This document shows positions 9,035 through 18,396 of a DNA stretch of 64,000 nt, piece after piece. Position 1 is the first letter of the stretch, and every line of letters starts with the position of its first letter. The notes beneath the pieces were generated by a model, which did no database searches, was not told the origin of the DNA, and worked only from the letters and a program-made list of their open reading frames with translations. Position numbers and translations under genes: made by a program. This DNA is from Chitinophaga sp. CF118 (lineage in GTDB: Bacteria; Bacteroidota; Bacteroidia; Chitinophagales; Chitinophagaceae): contig NZ_FOMK01000004.1 of the NCBI RefSeq assembly GCF_900112615.1, positions 496,001-560,000 of the forward strand, in the 5' to 3' direction.

Positions 9035-9068
9035 AGAATTTTATTGTTTTACATAATTCCAATATCAA

Positions 9069-9605
9069 ATGTTTTTTATTGAATCTGAACGGTTAAAATT
9101 AATACCGTTAACACACGAGTTATTACAACTTTGTTATACTAACCGCGCTGCTATGGAACAATGCATAGGATTAAACATCTCTACCATGCAGGTAGCGCCA
9201 GACTATCAGGCAGAGATTGATGATGCCATGCTCAATTTCTGGCTTCCCAAAACACTGGAACATCCCGATAAATATTATTGGTATACCAGTTGGGAGATCG
9301 TATTGAAAAGCACCAACGTCTCTATTGGCGGTATCGGCTTTGCCGGTTACCCCAACGAGGATGGTGAAACACAGGTTGGTTATATGATCGATGAGCTGCA
9401 GCAACGCAATGGTTATGCCACAGAGGCCTTACAAACCATTGTAGAATGGGCCTTTCAGCAAGACGAAGTTAAGATCATCATTGGCCAGACGCCTTCAGAT
9501 AATTTAGCGTCGCAGGCAACATTGCTAAAGAACGGCTTTGTAGCCGATGGCGAAAGTGAAGAGAGATTGCTGAGGTTTAAGCGGGTAAAGAGCCTTTCGC
9601 TATAA
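9069..9605 (+). CDS. GNAT-family N-acetyltransferase (RimJ/RimL type)
   Basis: 178 residues. It starts MFFIESERLKLIPLTHELLQLC, typical of the RimL-like Acetyltransf_3 group. The acetyl-CoA-binding motif region reads GETQVGYMIDELQQRNGYATEALQTIVEWAF (about 100-130, with the Q/RxxGYA loop), then IIGQTPSDNLASQATLLKNGF, the usual Asn-xx-Ser/Ala-xx-xxx-xxx-GF motif B. It would transfer acetyl from acetyl-CoA to an amine of a small molecule or protein N-terminus; the acceptor is unknown. It is a single gene with an unusual long structured leader and its own terminator. Confidence 0.88.
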   Translation: MFFIESERLKLIPLTHELLQLCYTNRAAMEQCIGLNISTMQVAPDYQAEIDDAMLNFWLPKTLEHPDKYYWYTSWEIVLKSTNVSIGGIGFAGYPNEDGETQVGYMIDELQQRNGYATEALQTIVEWAFQQDEVKIIIGQTPSDNLASQATLLKNGFVADGESEERLLRFKRVKSLSL

Positions 9606-9642
9606 GCGTCTTGATTTGTGCAGGTATAGCTATTATAGCTAA

Positions 9643-9676
9643 GAAAAGGGATAGTCAATTAACTATCCTTTTTCTT
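9643..9676 (+). terminator. Rho-independent terminator
   Basis: AAAGGGATAGT and ACTATCCTTTTT pair around a short AT loop, followed by TCTTTT. It lies after the acetyltransferase and before the convergent recB end. Confidence 0.75.
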
Positions 9677-9765
9677 TTGTATTGCGCGCTGCTTCGATAA
9701 TAACAAGCTAGTACATATTGAACAGGTTGGATTTGTCCAATGACAAAAAGAGAAGAGATAAGTTA

Positions 9766-12700
9766 TCAATCCAGATCAGATAAAATATCTTCCAGCTGCA
9801 ATATTTTATGTAACGGAGGTTTGCATGTAAAAATTCCCGTATCAGTATCATTCCGCATTCCTCTTACAAAAAGATAAATCACTCCTCCAAACTGTTTTTC
9901 GTAGTTGAAATTTGAAAGACGGGTTTGCAGGTATTTTTTAGCGGCAACAGTATAGATAAGATACTGCAGATGATAATTGCTTTCATTCATTGCATCTGTT
10001 AATACTTCCGGCGCATATTCTTCCAATGTATTACCCAGATAATTGGATTTCCAGTCGAGAATATAATACTTACCCTGATGCTCAAAGAACAGGTCCATTT
10101 TCCCATTCATGATGCCTTCCAGTTCCTGACTATTATATTCGCTGAACCGTTTAGCTGCAATATTCATATCCGGATCAGATAACGCATTCAATATATCCGG
10201 CGAAAATAATCCCACGGGAAAGTCGAACTCAAACTCTGCAATACATTTATACCAGGCAACGGCAGACAATGGAAATCCATGTCCATTTACCTGTATATCC
10301 GTATTAAAAACATGGTTCATGAGCTGGTGCAACATCGGTACATACTGCTCCTGCTGACCAGGCAGAAAACGACGGACCGCCTCATTTAGTAGTTTATCCC
10401 AACGCGTATCATCAGAGAAGCTGATAGTCTCGAAAATGAAGTGCAGCAGATTGCCCGTTTTAGCCCCGCGTTTCAACGTATGGAAGATGAAGGTGTCGTA
10501 TATATCATCCTGCTCCTGCGAGCGACCTATGGGGCTCTTTTCAATCTTTGCTGCCAGCATAGTATAACTCATCTTCCGCCAGTTGGCCTGTTGCAAGGTA
10601 AAATGTACCGGTGCCGGCTTAGATGCTGCAGGGAGGGATTTTTTCTTATAACCACCTTTCGGTGTAACCGGCTCCACATCTTCAAACTGGATCAACCCTG
10701 GTTCTGTTGCATTTAACGCTTTTAAGAAAGTAGACAGTGTTGATAATTTATTATTGGTTGCGTTATTCTTAAAGATGTAACATTTGTAAACAGCCCGCGT
10801 AATGGCTACATACAATAAACGCCGGTTCTCCTGCTCTGCCTGTTGCTGCTGAATGGCAAGCTGTTCTTCAGACATCCGGCTTCTTTCTGCTCCCAGGTAA
10901 TCGCCGGTATCGGGATCACGGAAACTGATAAATTCAATTTTTTTATTTTCTACAAAATCAAGATAGGGTGCCATTACAATTTTGTATTCCAGCCCTTTAC
11001 TTTTATGAATAGTAACGATCTTAACAGATTCTTCATCGCTTTCCACACGCTGTTCATATTCATCTCCTTCTGTTGCCATCCCGTCAATACCACGCTTCAC
11101 CCAGGAAATTAGTTCCGGCATGGAAAAATTCTTCCGGCTCTGTACCTGGTGCACCAGTTCTATGAGTTGGAAAAAGTTAGCAATGATCCGCTCACTGCTT
11201 TCACCGTGCGATTGTGATAATGCACTCCTGATGCCAAAGTCTGCCACAAAATCCATCAGTGCGGTATAGATGCCATCCTGCTGCCAGCGATCCTTGTATT
11301 TGGTAAAAAGACTTAAGGTGGCTTCATCATCCAGTTTAAGAATAGATGTCATATTCAGCCCGGTTAAAGGAGATAACATGGCCCGGTTGATAGAAGATCT
11401 GTTTGGCTCAGCCATCGCTTCCATCAGATACAGCAATTGTTTTGCCTGTTCCGATTGCAATACTTTTGAATCGTCGATAGTCACAGCGGGAATACCCAGT
11501 ATTGACAACTGCTCTTTCACCTCCCTACCCTGTTGTCCTGTACGGACAAGGATACCAATATCAGAAGGAGTGATTCTTCTTTCATCTCCTTTTTCACCAA
11601 TGGTATAAGTTTCGTCCTCCAGGAGGATCGCTACCTGGGCAGCTATAGCTTTACCCAACCCTTTGTTATTAGGAAACTGAAAAATGGAAATAGGCACATC
11701 TACTTCCCCGTTTTTGAAAAGATATCCTTTATTATTGTTCTCCGGACTATCTACATGGATATAATTAATTGCATGCTGTTCTCCGCTGAAATGAAAGGTA
11801 TCAAACCCTTCTCCCGGCAGGAAGAACTTATTCATAGCACCGATGAACGTTGAAGAAGAACGATAGTTCTTATTCATACTATACATATGCTCTACTTTTT
11901 CCCTTGCCTTGAAATAAGTAAAAATGTCTGCCTTACGCCAGGCATAAATACTTTGTTTGGGGTCGCCGATATAAAACAGGACCGTATTTGTACTAAAGGC
12001 TTTTTCAAAGATCTCGTATTGCAAACGGTCTGTATCCTGGAACTCATCTACGAATACTGCTTTATATTTGTTGCGCAACGCCTCTTCCAATGCAGGGTTT
12101 TCTCTTTTTACGAGCGCATTGTGCAGATTCACAATCATATCATCGTAACTCAGCAGGTTGTTCTTTTTCTTGAACTCAGCTACCCCCGCAGATACTTCCC
12201 TGATAGCCAGGCAATGTAAACGGCGGCTTACTGTTTCTGTAATCTGACGCCCTTCCTCCGCTACCATTTCACAAGCCTCTATTCTTTTCAAAAGGTCATC
12301 TCCGTAAACCTTTTTAATATTCTCCAGTCCTTTTTTCTCTGTTAAAAATGCGATGAATTTCTGCGGAGATGCAATAAGGGGTACTGCATTTGTCTGCGCG
12401 TATTTATTCTTCTGGCTATATGCTGTAATCTCTTCCGCATGGTCGGTAATGTACGTTACCAGGTCAGCCTTCATGTCTGCTTCTTTCAGTTGCAGTGCAT
12501 CCAGTTGCTGCTCCCATTTTATTTGCTCTTCCGGTGTAATGGCATATGCGGATTCCTCATCATACCCAAGGTATCTTTTACCACTCAGGTGTTCATCCAG
12601 TGCATCATTTAATCCATCCATCCGCAGGCCATCCTTCCACAACTTTTCCAACAGCTTTACGCTGATAGTAGTTACATTCTTACGCCAGAATTTCCGCATC

Positions 12701-13179
12701 TCCTCTTCCACCAGCGGTTTCACATCCTGGATCATTTCTGCACCAAAAAGCTGGTCGGTTTCAAAGGCAAACTCATTCAATGTTTGCTGACAAAAACTAT
12801 GAATAGTCAGCACAGCTGTTTCGTCCAGCAGCAGCACAGCATCTTTCAGTTGCTGCCTTACCGTTGTTATATCCCTGGCAGCAATAGCCTGCTGTACCAG
12901 TGCTTTGATATTATCATCCTTGATTTCTTTACCCAGACTTACTTTGTAAGCAGTACGAATAAAAAGGCGGATACGCTCCTGTAATTCCGCCACAGCAGCT
13001 TTGGTGAAGGTCACCATCAAAATCTCCTTTACAGATAATTGTTTTTCCAGGATCAGCCGCAGTAAGAGGATGGCGATGGAATATGTTTTACCTGTACCCG
13101 CGCTCGCCTCAATCAGGTTACTGTTTTCCAGTTCCACTGTTGCAGCATTAAACTCGCGGTATCTGTTCTTTTCCGTCAT
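9766..13179 (-). CDS. recB: RecBCD exonuclease V subunit beta (UvrD-type helicase/nuclease)
   Basis: 1137 residues. Walker A EASAGTGKTYS near residue 25-35; DEFQDTD (Walker B/motif II) near 375; YIGDPKQSIYAWR; the helicase motifs TIHKSKGLEY and LLYVAITRAVYKCYI in the middle; and a C-terminal RecB-type nuclease with GIMNGKMDLFFEHQGKYYILDWKSNYLG (catalytic Asp and DWKS) near 1010-1040. With RecC and RecD it forms the heterotrimer that processes double-strand breaks for recombination and degrades linear foreign DNA. It is slightly shorter than the E. coli protein (1180). Its ATG lies 15 bases after the recC stop: recD-recC-recB is one operon. Confidence 0.95.
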   Translation of the reverse strand: MTEKNRYREFNAATVELENSNLIEASAGTGKTYSIAILLLRLILEKQLSVKEILMVTFTKAAVAELQERIRLFIRTAYKVSLGKEIKDDNIKALVQQAIAARDITTVRQQLKDAVLLLDETAVLTIHSFCQQTLNEFAFETDQLFGAEMIQDVKPLVEEEMRKFWRKNVTTISVKLLEKLWKDGLRMDGLNDALDEHLSGKRYLGYDEESAYAITPEEQIKWEQQLDALQLKEADMKADLVTYITDHAEEITAYSQKNKYAQTNAVPLIASPQKFIAFLTEKKGLENIKKVYGDDLLKRIEACEMVAEEGRQITETVSRRLHCLAIREVSAGVAEFKKKNNLLSYDDMIVNLHNALVKRENPALEEALRNKYKAVFVDEFQDTDRLQYEIFEKAFSTNTVLFYIGDPKQSIYAWRKADIFTYFKAREKVEHMYSMNKNYRSSSTFIGAMNKFFLPGEGFDTFHFSGEQHAINYIHVDSPENNNKGYLFKNGEVDVPISIFQFPNNKGLGKAIAAQVAILLEDETYTIGEKGDERRITPSDIGILVRTGQQGREVKEQLSILGIPAVTIDDSKVLQSEQAKQLLYLMEAMAEPNRSSINRAMLSPLTGLNMTSILKLDDEATLSLFTKYKDRWQQDGIYTALMDFVADFGIRSALSQSHGESSERIIANFFQLIELVHQVQSRKNFSMPELISWVKRGIDGMATEGDEYEQRVESDEESVKIVTIHKSKGLEYKIVMAPYLDFVENKKIEFISFRDPDTGDYLGAERSRMSEEQLAIQQQQAEQENRRLLYVAITRAVYKCYIFKNNATNNKLSTLSTFLKALNATEPGLIQFEDVEPVTPKGGYKKKSLPAASKPAPVHFTLQQANWRKMSYTMLAAKIEKSPIGRSQEQDDIYDTFIFHTLKRGAKTGNLLHFIFETISFSDDTRWDKLLNEAVRRFLPGQQEQYVPMLHQLMNHVFNTDIQVNGHGFPLSAVAWYKCIAEFEFDFPVGLFSPDILNALSDPDMNIAAKRFSEYNSQELEGIMNGKMDLFFEHQGKYYILDWKSNYLGNTLEEYAPEVLTDAMNESNYHLQYLIYTVAAKKYLQTRLSNFNYEKQFGGVIYLFVRGMRNDTDTGIFTCKPPLHKILQLEDILSDLD

Positions 13180-13194
13180 TAGTTTACTGATCTT

Positions 13195-16100
13195 TTAAGC
13201 ATAATAACCAGGAAGCAGTTCTTCCAATGGTATAAGCACTTCTTCACAAATAGCTTTATATGCGTCAAGAACGGATTCATCCGAAAAGAATCCATTCCTA
13301 TATTCCAGTATGATATAAGGGTCTGACTTGACGGCCAGCTTATCTGCTACTGTTTTTGTGAATTTCTCAAAATCCAGTTCCGCAATCTTTTCCGGTACTA
13401 TTTCAAGATCCGGATAAAACGGCGCTATTTTTTCCATGCCGGCTTTATATATTTTAACGATCCTGGTGAGCCGTTCCATTGCTTCTTCTTGTTTTAATTC
13501 CACCGCTTCAAATACATTTTCCTTTTTCCCGGCCGAAATAAAAAACAAGCCTTTTAATACACCGGCGGCTGTACCGGCCAGGTAACGGATATAAGCATCT
13601 ACCAGGTATTTCGATTCTGCCTGTGACCAGGATAACTCCACCAGTTTATTATTAAAAACACCATGCAATACTCCTTTGATAACACTTTTATCAATAGTTA
13701 GTTCAACCGGAACGATCTGTTCTTCTGCTCCACTGGTAGTGATTTCATAAAGACCACGGATAGGGTCTATCATCTCTTCTACCAACTTCAATGAAACGTC
13801 TGCCATATTCTTCAGGGGTAATTTCCCTGTTTTAACCAGCTTCTTTTTCAGTTCCTTCATCTGCACGGCATTTAGCGGCAGTAAACGACTTTTCAACGAC
13901 CACTCCTGCAAATTATTCAGGTCAAACATTTCCTTATCGCGCAGCAATACCGGGGTATCATTATAGTAAATACCCAGTACTTTATTGTAGTATGTTCTAA
14001 TGGGATTTCTGAAGAAACGCACCAGATCTTCCAGCATTATTTCTTCAAAACCAAATGGTTCTATTACCTTGTCTTTATTTGTAACCGCTTTCTTTTCTGT
14101 TACAGCAGTATTTAAGTAGTTATACAAAAGACTGCCCTTTGTACTGTATTTCGCACTGAATCCCTGCAGGGGATGAAGTGTGACCAGCTTCTTCCGCACG
14201 CCTTCAGGTTCTTCCATACCAGATTCTATATAGTCTATCAGTTCGTCCACCAATGCGGATGGAGGGATCCCTGTATTGTCTTTCGCACTCTGACCAACAT
14301 AACTGATATAAAGATATTCCCGTGCAGAAAGAAGGGTTTCAAGAAAGAGGTGTTTATCATTCTCCTTTACATTTCTATCGCCGCGTTGTTTGTCTCTTTC
14401 CATCAGGTTGAAGCCTGAGCTATGCTCCCGGCGGGGGAATTTATCATAGTTCAATCCCAGCATAGCAACTACCTTAAATGGAATACTACGCATGGGAATA
14501 AGTGAGCAGAAGGTGATACCACCATTCACAAATAAACCGGAACGCGTGGTAGCTGTGAGTGTTTCCAGAAAACTATGTCCAAACACATCGAAGCCAACTG
14601 TATCGCTCATATATTCGTTGAGCAAGTTATAATCAGATAGTTGCTGCATGAGTGTGTTATAGTCTTCATCCGTATCTTCTTCCGGTTCATAGACCATGTT
14701 ATGCAACACACTTTCTATATAAGCTACCCACGATGTAATAGAGCGGTCCTGCTTTTGTTCCTGAATTACCTGCATCAGGATTTCCACAAAATGGCAGAAC
14801 CGGATCACCTCCTGTCCGGCACTACCTTCTAATATATCTAATGGAAAAAAGCTGTCGGCACCTTCGCCATACTCTTCTCCTCCGCTCATACAGATACCGT
14901 ACATAATCCTTTTAATGCCGTACTTCCAGCTCACCAGGTAGGTTTCATCTTCCTTTGCGCCTTCCATTCCAAAGCGGATATTAGCGGCATCTACTACCTG
15001 ACGTATCAATGGAACATCATTGATAGCAAAGCGTTTTCTGATGTATGAAAAATCAAGCAGTTGTAATACTTCTTCAGCTTTGAAATTATCTTCATTCATA
15101 TGCAGAATGGCATGCAGAGCATTGAAAAGATTATCACTGTCTGCATAGCTTTCATCTGCTATTGTATAACGGAATTTATAGGGTGCGTTATTAAATACCG
15201 CCTTGATGTAAGGCGCATACGCATCAATATCACTCACCATTACGACTATATCCCGGGGAGAAAGATGTTCCTTCTTTTTATCTACCAGGTATACCAGGTA
15301 ATTGTACAACACTTCTACTTCACGTGCTACGGTGTAGCAGGCATTCATAGTAATGGAGCCGTCATTCAGATCTGCCGGTGAGAGCCTGTTTCTGTTGGTA
15401 GTGGCGCTGTTAAAAATATCGTCCTGAATTTTGTGTAGCAGGCTATCCGGTTCGGGAGGTACCAGCTCACTGTCATCGTAGGCATTCACAAATTCATCAT
15501 GTTTAAAGAACAGTCCGAAGGTATCCTGCACTACTCTTCCCCATCCTGACACCAGTGGATTTCCGGCGTTTTCGGTATCTACATCTTTCTTGCCTTTATG
15601 CCGCCAGCGGGCCAGTTGTTTTTCGCTTCTGTCGTCAAACCAGTAAACGGCCGGTGAGGGATTGATGATGTGAAAATACACATCAATATATTCAGAAAGA
15701 TCATACAGGATCTTGACGTGATAGGCGGTGATGATAGACAAACCAAAGAGATGAATGGCTCTCATTCTGTTGGATAAGGCTTCTCTCTCATCAGGATTTC
15801 TCAATGCCTCCAGGATATGTTGTCCGATGATGGTTTTATCCGGCAGGCTATTATCAGAAACAATTCTGGCTTTGATCCAGAGGTATTCCTGCCAGTCGTC
15901 CTCCCCTACTTCTTTTAATGATTTCCCATTCCACTCCCGGATCATTTCCGGACGATAGATCTGGTACTGGTCGAATAAATCCGCCGCCTTTTTCGCTAAT
16001 CCCATCCGCTTCAGATCCTGATCTGTACCACTGTTCAGATAATAGGCAGCTACGGTAGGATATTTATTTGTAAAATCGCTTTCACCCAGCAGTTTAAATA

Positions 16101-16377
16101 ACAGCCAGGTAAGGTTTTGTGCAGAGAGGATTTCCGTATACCTGCCACCCAGCAGGTAATACAGCTGGTGAATCAGATCGTTCGGTTTCAGAAAGCGGCA
16201 ATTGGCTGCGATACCCAGATGCGAAGCTATCTGCAGTTTCAGCCAGTTGTTCATCCCTTCTGTTTGCGTAACAATCAGGTGTGGCTCAAAGACACTGTTC
16301 TGCGCTTCGTGCAGACCGAGTGACAAGCCCTGCGACAAACTTTCCAGTGAATTAGAAACCTTTAAATATAATGCCAT
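13195..16377 (-). CDS. recC: RecBCD exonuclease V subunit gamma
   Basis: 1060 residues from ATG 16377; a TTG at 16413 lies in the end of recD and is rejected. It begins MALYLKVSNSLESLSQGLSLGL, as RecC proteins do, with conserved stretches FEPHLIVTQTEGMNNWLKLQIA, ANCRFLKPNDLIHQLYYLL, CYTVAREVEVLYNYLV, and ITFCSLIPMRSIPFKVVAMLGLNYDKFPR (the RecC counterpart of a helicase motif). RecC scans DNA for Chi with degenerate helicase and nuclease folds. It is separated from recD by 10 bases and from recB by 15, so translation is probably coupled. The Chi sequence recognised here cannot be derived from this window. Confidence 0.94.
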   Translation of the reverse strand: MALYLKVSNSLESLSQGLSLGLHEAQNSVFEPHLIVTQTEGMNNWLKLQIASHLGIAANCRFLKPNDLIHQLYYLLGGRYTEILSAQNLTWLLFKLLGESDFTNKYPTVAAYYLNSGTDQDLKRMGLAKKAADLFDQYQIYRPEMIREWNGKSLKEVGEDDWQEYLWIKARIVSDNSLPDKTIIGQHILEALRNPDEREALSNRMRAIHLFGLSIITAYHVKILYDLSEYIDVYFHIINPSPAVYWFDDRSEKQLARWRHKGKKDVDTENAGNPLVSGWGRVVQDTFGLFFKHDEFVNAYDDSELVPPEPDSLLHKIQDDIFNSATTNRNRLSPADLNDGSITMNACYTVAREVEVLYNYLVYLVDKKKEHLSPRDIVVMVSDIDAYAPYIKAVFNNAPYKFRYTIADESYADSDNLFNALHAILHMNEDNFKAEEVLQLLDFSYIRKRFAINDVPLIRQVVDAANIRFGMEGAKEDETYLVSWKYGIKRIMYGICMSGGEEYGEGADSFFPLDILEGSAGQEVIRFCHFVEILMQVIQEQKQDRSITSWVAYIESVLHNMVYEPEEDTDEDYNTLMQQLSDYNLLNEYMSDTVGFDVFGHSFLETLTATTRSGLFVNGGITFCSLIPMRSIPFKVVAMLGLNYDKFPRREHSSGFNLMERDKQRGDRNVKENDKHLFLETLLSAREYLYISYVGQSAKDNTGIPPSALVDELIDYIESGMEEPEGVRKKLVTLHPLQGFSAKYSTKGSLLYNYLNTAVTEKKAVTNKDKVIEPFGFEEIMLEDLVRFFRNPIRTYYNKVLGIYYNDTPVLLRDKEMFDLNNLQEWSLKSRLLPLNAVQMKELKKKLVKTGKLPLKNMADVSLKLVEEMIDPIRGLYEITTSGAEEQIVPVELTIDKSVIKGVLHGVFNNKLVELSWSQAESKYLVDAYIRYLAGTAAGVLKGLFFISAGKKENVFEAVELKQEEAMERLTRIVKIYKAGMEKIAPFYPDLEIVPEKIAELDFEKFTKTVADKLAVKSDPYIILEYRNGFFSDESVLDAYKAICEEVLIPLEELLPGYYA

Positions 16378-16387
16378 ATCTGATTTA

Positions 16388-18169
16388 TCAATCTTCAACA
16401 AAACGGTTTGCAATACCCGATGCCCTTTCTACAGAATGCGCTGCGGCCTGTAACATTACGGCTTCGGATGATTGTACATATACCATAGTCCTTGCCCTGG
16501 TAACGGCCGTATAAAGCAACTCACGGGTCAAAATGGCCACGTTGGTAACTGCGGGCAATACCACTAATACCTTATTGAATTCAGAGCCCTGGCTCTTGTG
16601 GATGGTCATAGCAAACACTGTTTCTGCTTCTGTTAAATAGCCCGGTAACACTGCCTTTAATTCACCGGTACCATCTTCAAACCAGGCCATTAATACATTG
16701 TTCTCATCCATCCGGATAATACCAGTATCTCCATTAAACAAATTATGCTCGTAATAATTACGGGTGAGGATAATGGGTCTGTTCTCATAAAATTCTGCAT
16801 TGATCTTAATCAGTCTTTTATCATGCAAATATTTTTCAATGGTTCTGTTGATGGCGTATAATCCCTGCTCTCCTTCTCTCACTGCACAAAGCACGCGCAG
16901 TCCATTCATTTTATGTAATGCTTCCCGGATATCTTTTTCTTTGATAAAGTCTTCGTAGCCTGATACAAATTGTTCAAACAATTCTTTGGAATAATCCGGG
17001 TCTATTACTACCTGCTCATCATTACCGGTGTGCAGAAATTCTTCCAGCACCGGTATATCATTTCTGATGATGGCCTTACTAAACTTTCCGATTCCTTTAT
17101 GGCCGGTAAAGCGATGGCTACGACGCAACTCTACCAGATGCTGGAATAAAGGATGAGTTGTATCAGTACTGATCTGGCTATCCGGAATATGGCGCCGTTG
17201 ATCTGTGATAAATGAGTTGATCAGCGCAAGCCTGTCGGCCGAAAAAAGATTCAATGTGTCCTGTGCCTGGCAAAGATCACCGAATAAACTGCCTGCTTCT
17301 ACAGATGCCAGCTGGTCTTTATCGCCCAATAAAATAAGCCGGGTATCCGGACCAATAGCATCCAGCAGTTTTGCAAACAGGGCAATGTCTATCATAGAAG
17401 ATTCATCCACGATTACCACATCAGCATTCAGCGGATTCTCTGCATTGTGATGGAAATAGGGACTATCTTTTTTAGATTTCAGCAAGCGGTGGATAGTACT
17501 GGGACTAAGATTCTGCAATTTCTCCGAGAGTTCATCTGCTACCGGTAAACGGGTATTACGCAGACTTTCAGCCATCCTGGCAGCGGCCTTCCCTGTGGGA
17601 GCCGCCAATGCCACCTTCAACGAAGGAGCTATATTGTAAAGGATAGCCAGTATTTTGGCCACGGTAGTAGTTTTACCCGTACCCGGGCCTCCGGTAATGA
17701 TGGTAAAATTATTCAATACTCCTGTGATAGCAGCCGCCAGTTGCCAGTCGGCTGGTGCATTATCATCCACCACATCATTTGAATCAAACAGGCTAAGGAT
17801 TAATTCTTTGTGTTTATTTAAAATAGCCAGTCTGTTGGCCAGCAGTGCTTTTTCTGTTTCCAGGAACAGGTGAATACGTTTTAAAAATGTTGTTTCGTAA
17901 CGAAAAAAACGTTGCAGGTATAAACGATCCTGATATAAAACAAAGGGTTCTTTATCACTTCCGTTCAAAGCAACAAGAGGTACTGCCTGTAACGGTTCAC
18001 TACCGGTGATCATATTGGTGCAATAGTCCGGCAATTCCGTCAGTTTATCTAAATGCAGGCAGATGTGTCCTTCGCTGATCTTTTTAGAGAGAAGATAAGC
18101 GTAAGGCTTCAGCACTGGTATATTGAAATATTCAGCAAACTGCTGGTGAACATCATTTATTGTATGCAT
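16388..18169 (-). CDS. recD: RecBCD exonuclease V subunit alpha (superfamily 1B helicase)
   Basis: 593 residues from ATG 18169 (an in-frame TTG three codons upstream is ignored). Walker A FTIITGGPGTGKTTT near 155-170, DVVIVDESSMIDIALFAKLLD (Walker B), ILLGDKDQLASVEAGSLFGDLC (motif III), and the C-terminal UvrD_C_2 motif AMTIHKSQGSEFNKVLVVLP plus LLYTAVTRART. RecD is the 5'-3' motor of RecBCD. It is first in the recDCB operon. It differs from the longer RecD2 helicases, which lack recB/recC neighbours. Confidence 0.95.
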   Translation of the reverse strand: MHTINDVHQQFAEYFNIPVLKPYAYLLSKKISEGHICLHLDKLTELPDYCTNMITGSEPLQAVPLVALNGSDKEPFVLYQDRLYLQRFFRYETTFLKRIHLFLETEKALLANRLAILNKHKELILSLFDSNDVVDDNAPADWQLAAAITGVLNNFTIITGGPGTGKTTTVAKILAILYNIAPSLKVALAAPTGKAAARMAESLRNTRLPVADELSEKLQNLSPSTIHRLLKSKKDSPYFHHNAENPLNADVVIVDESSMIDIALFAKLLDAIGPDTRLILLGDKDQLASVEAGSLFGDLCQAQDTLNLFSADRLALINSFITDQRRHIPDSQISTDTTHPLFQHLVELRRSHRFTGHKGIGKFSKAIIRNDIPVLEEFLHTGNDEQVVIDPDYSKELFEQFVSGYEDFIKEKDIREALHKMNGLRVLCAVREGEQGLYAINRTIEKYLHDKRLIKINAEFYENRPIILTRNYYEHNLFNGDTGIIRMDENNVLMAWFEDGTGELKAVLPGYLTEAETVFAMTIHKSQGSEFNKVLVVLPAVTNVAILTRELLYTAVTRARTMVYVQSSEAVMLQAAAHSVERASGIANRFVED

Positions 18170-18340
18170 GCTGTGCAATAATAGTATTGTTTAATCACTC
18201 TCCGAACGAATGGCTCCAGGTGTTATTGCGGGGGTGCATCATGACATCTTGATTTTGAACAAGTCTTACCATGAGGTGTGCCCCCACTAAATGGCAAGTA
18301 CCTACATAAAAGTAAGATTAATAAACAATCAATCGCAAAT

Positions 18341-18377
18341 AAAAAGCCGGTTATTCCAGGGGAACAACCGGCTTTTA
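18341..18377. terminator. Bidirectional intrinsic terminator
   Basis: AAAAGCCGGTT and AACCGGCTTTT form a strong stem with A/T runs on both sides. It mainly ends zwf, which reads leftward. The bases 18170-18340 upstream of recD hold no clear -7 box. Confidence 0.9.
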
Positions 18378-18396
18378 CTTATTAAATCAGTATGTT

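Noticed and set aside
10441-12984. Several plus-strand frames opposite recB
   Set aside because: They are antisense to conserved helicase motifs and have no promoter or family features.
18216-18290. Imperfect stem-loop GGGGGTGC.../...GCCCCC upstream of recD
   Set aside because: Only the outer five pairs and a short inner stem match; no clear riboswitch class and no -7 box to place it in a transcript.
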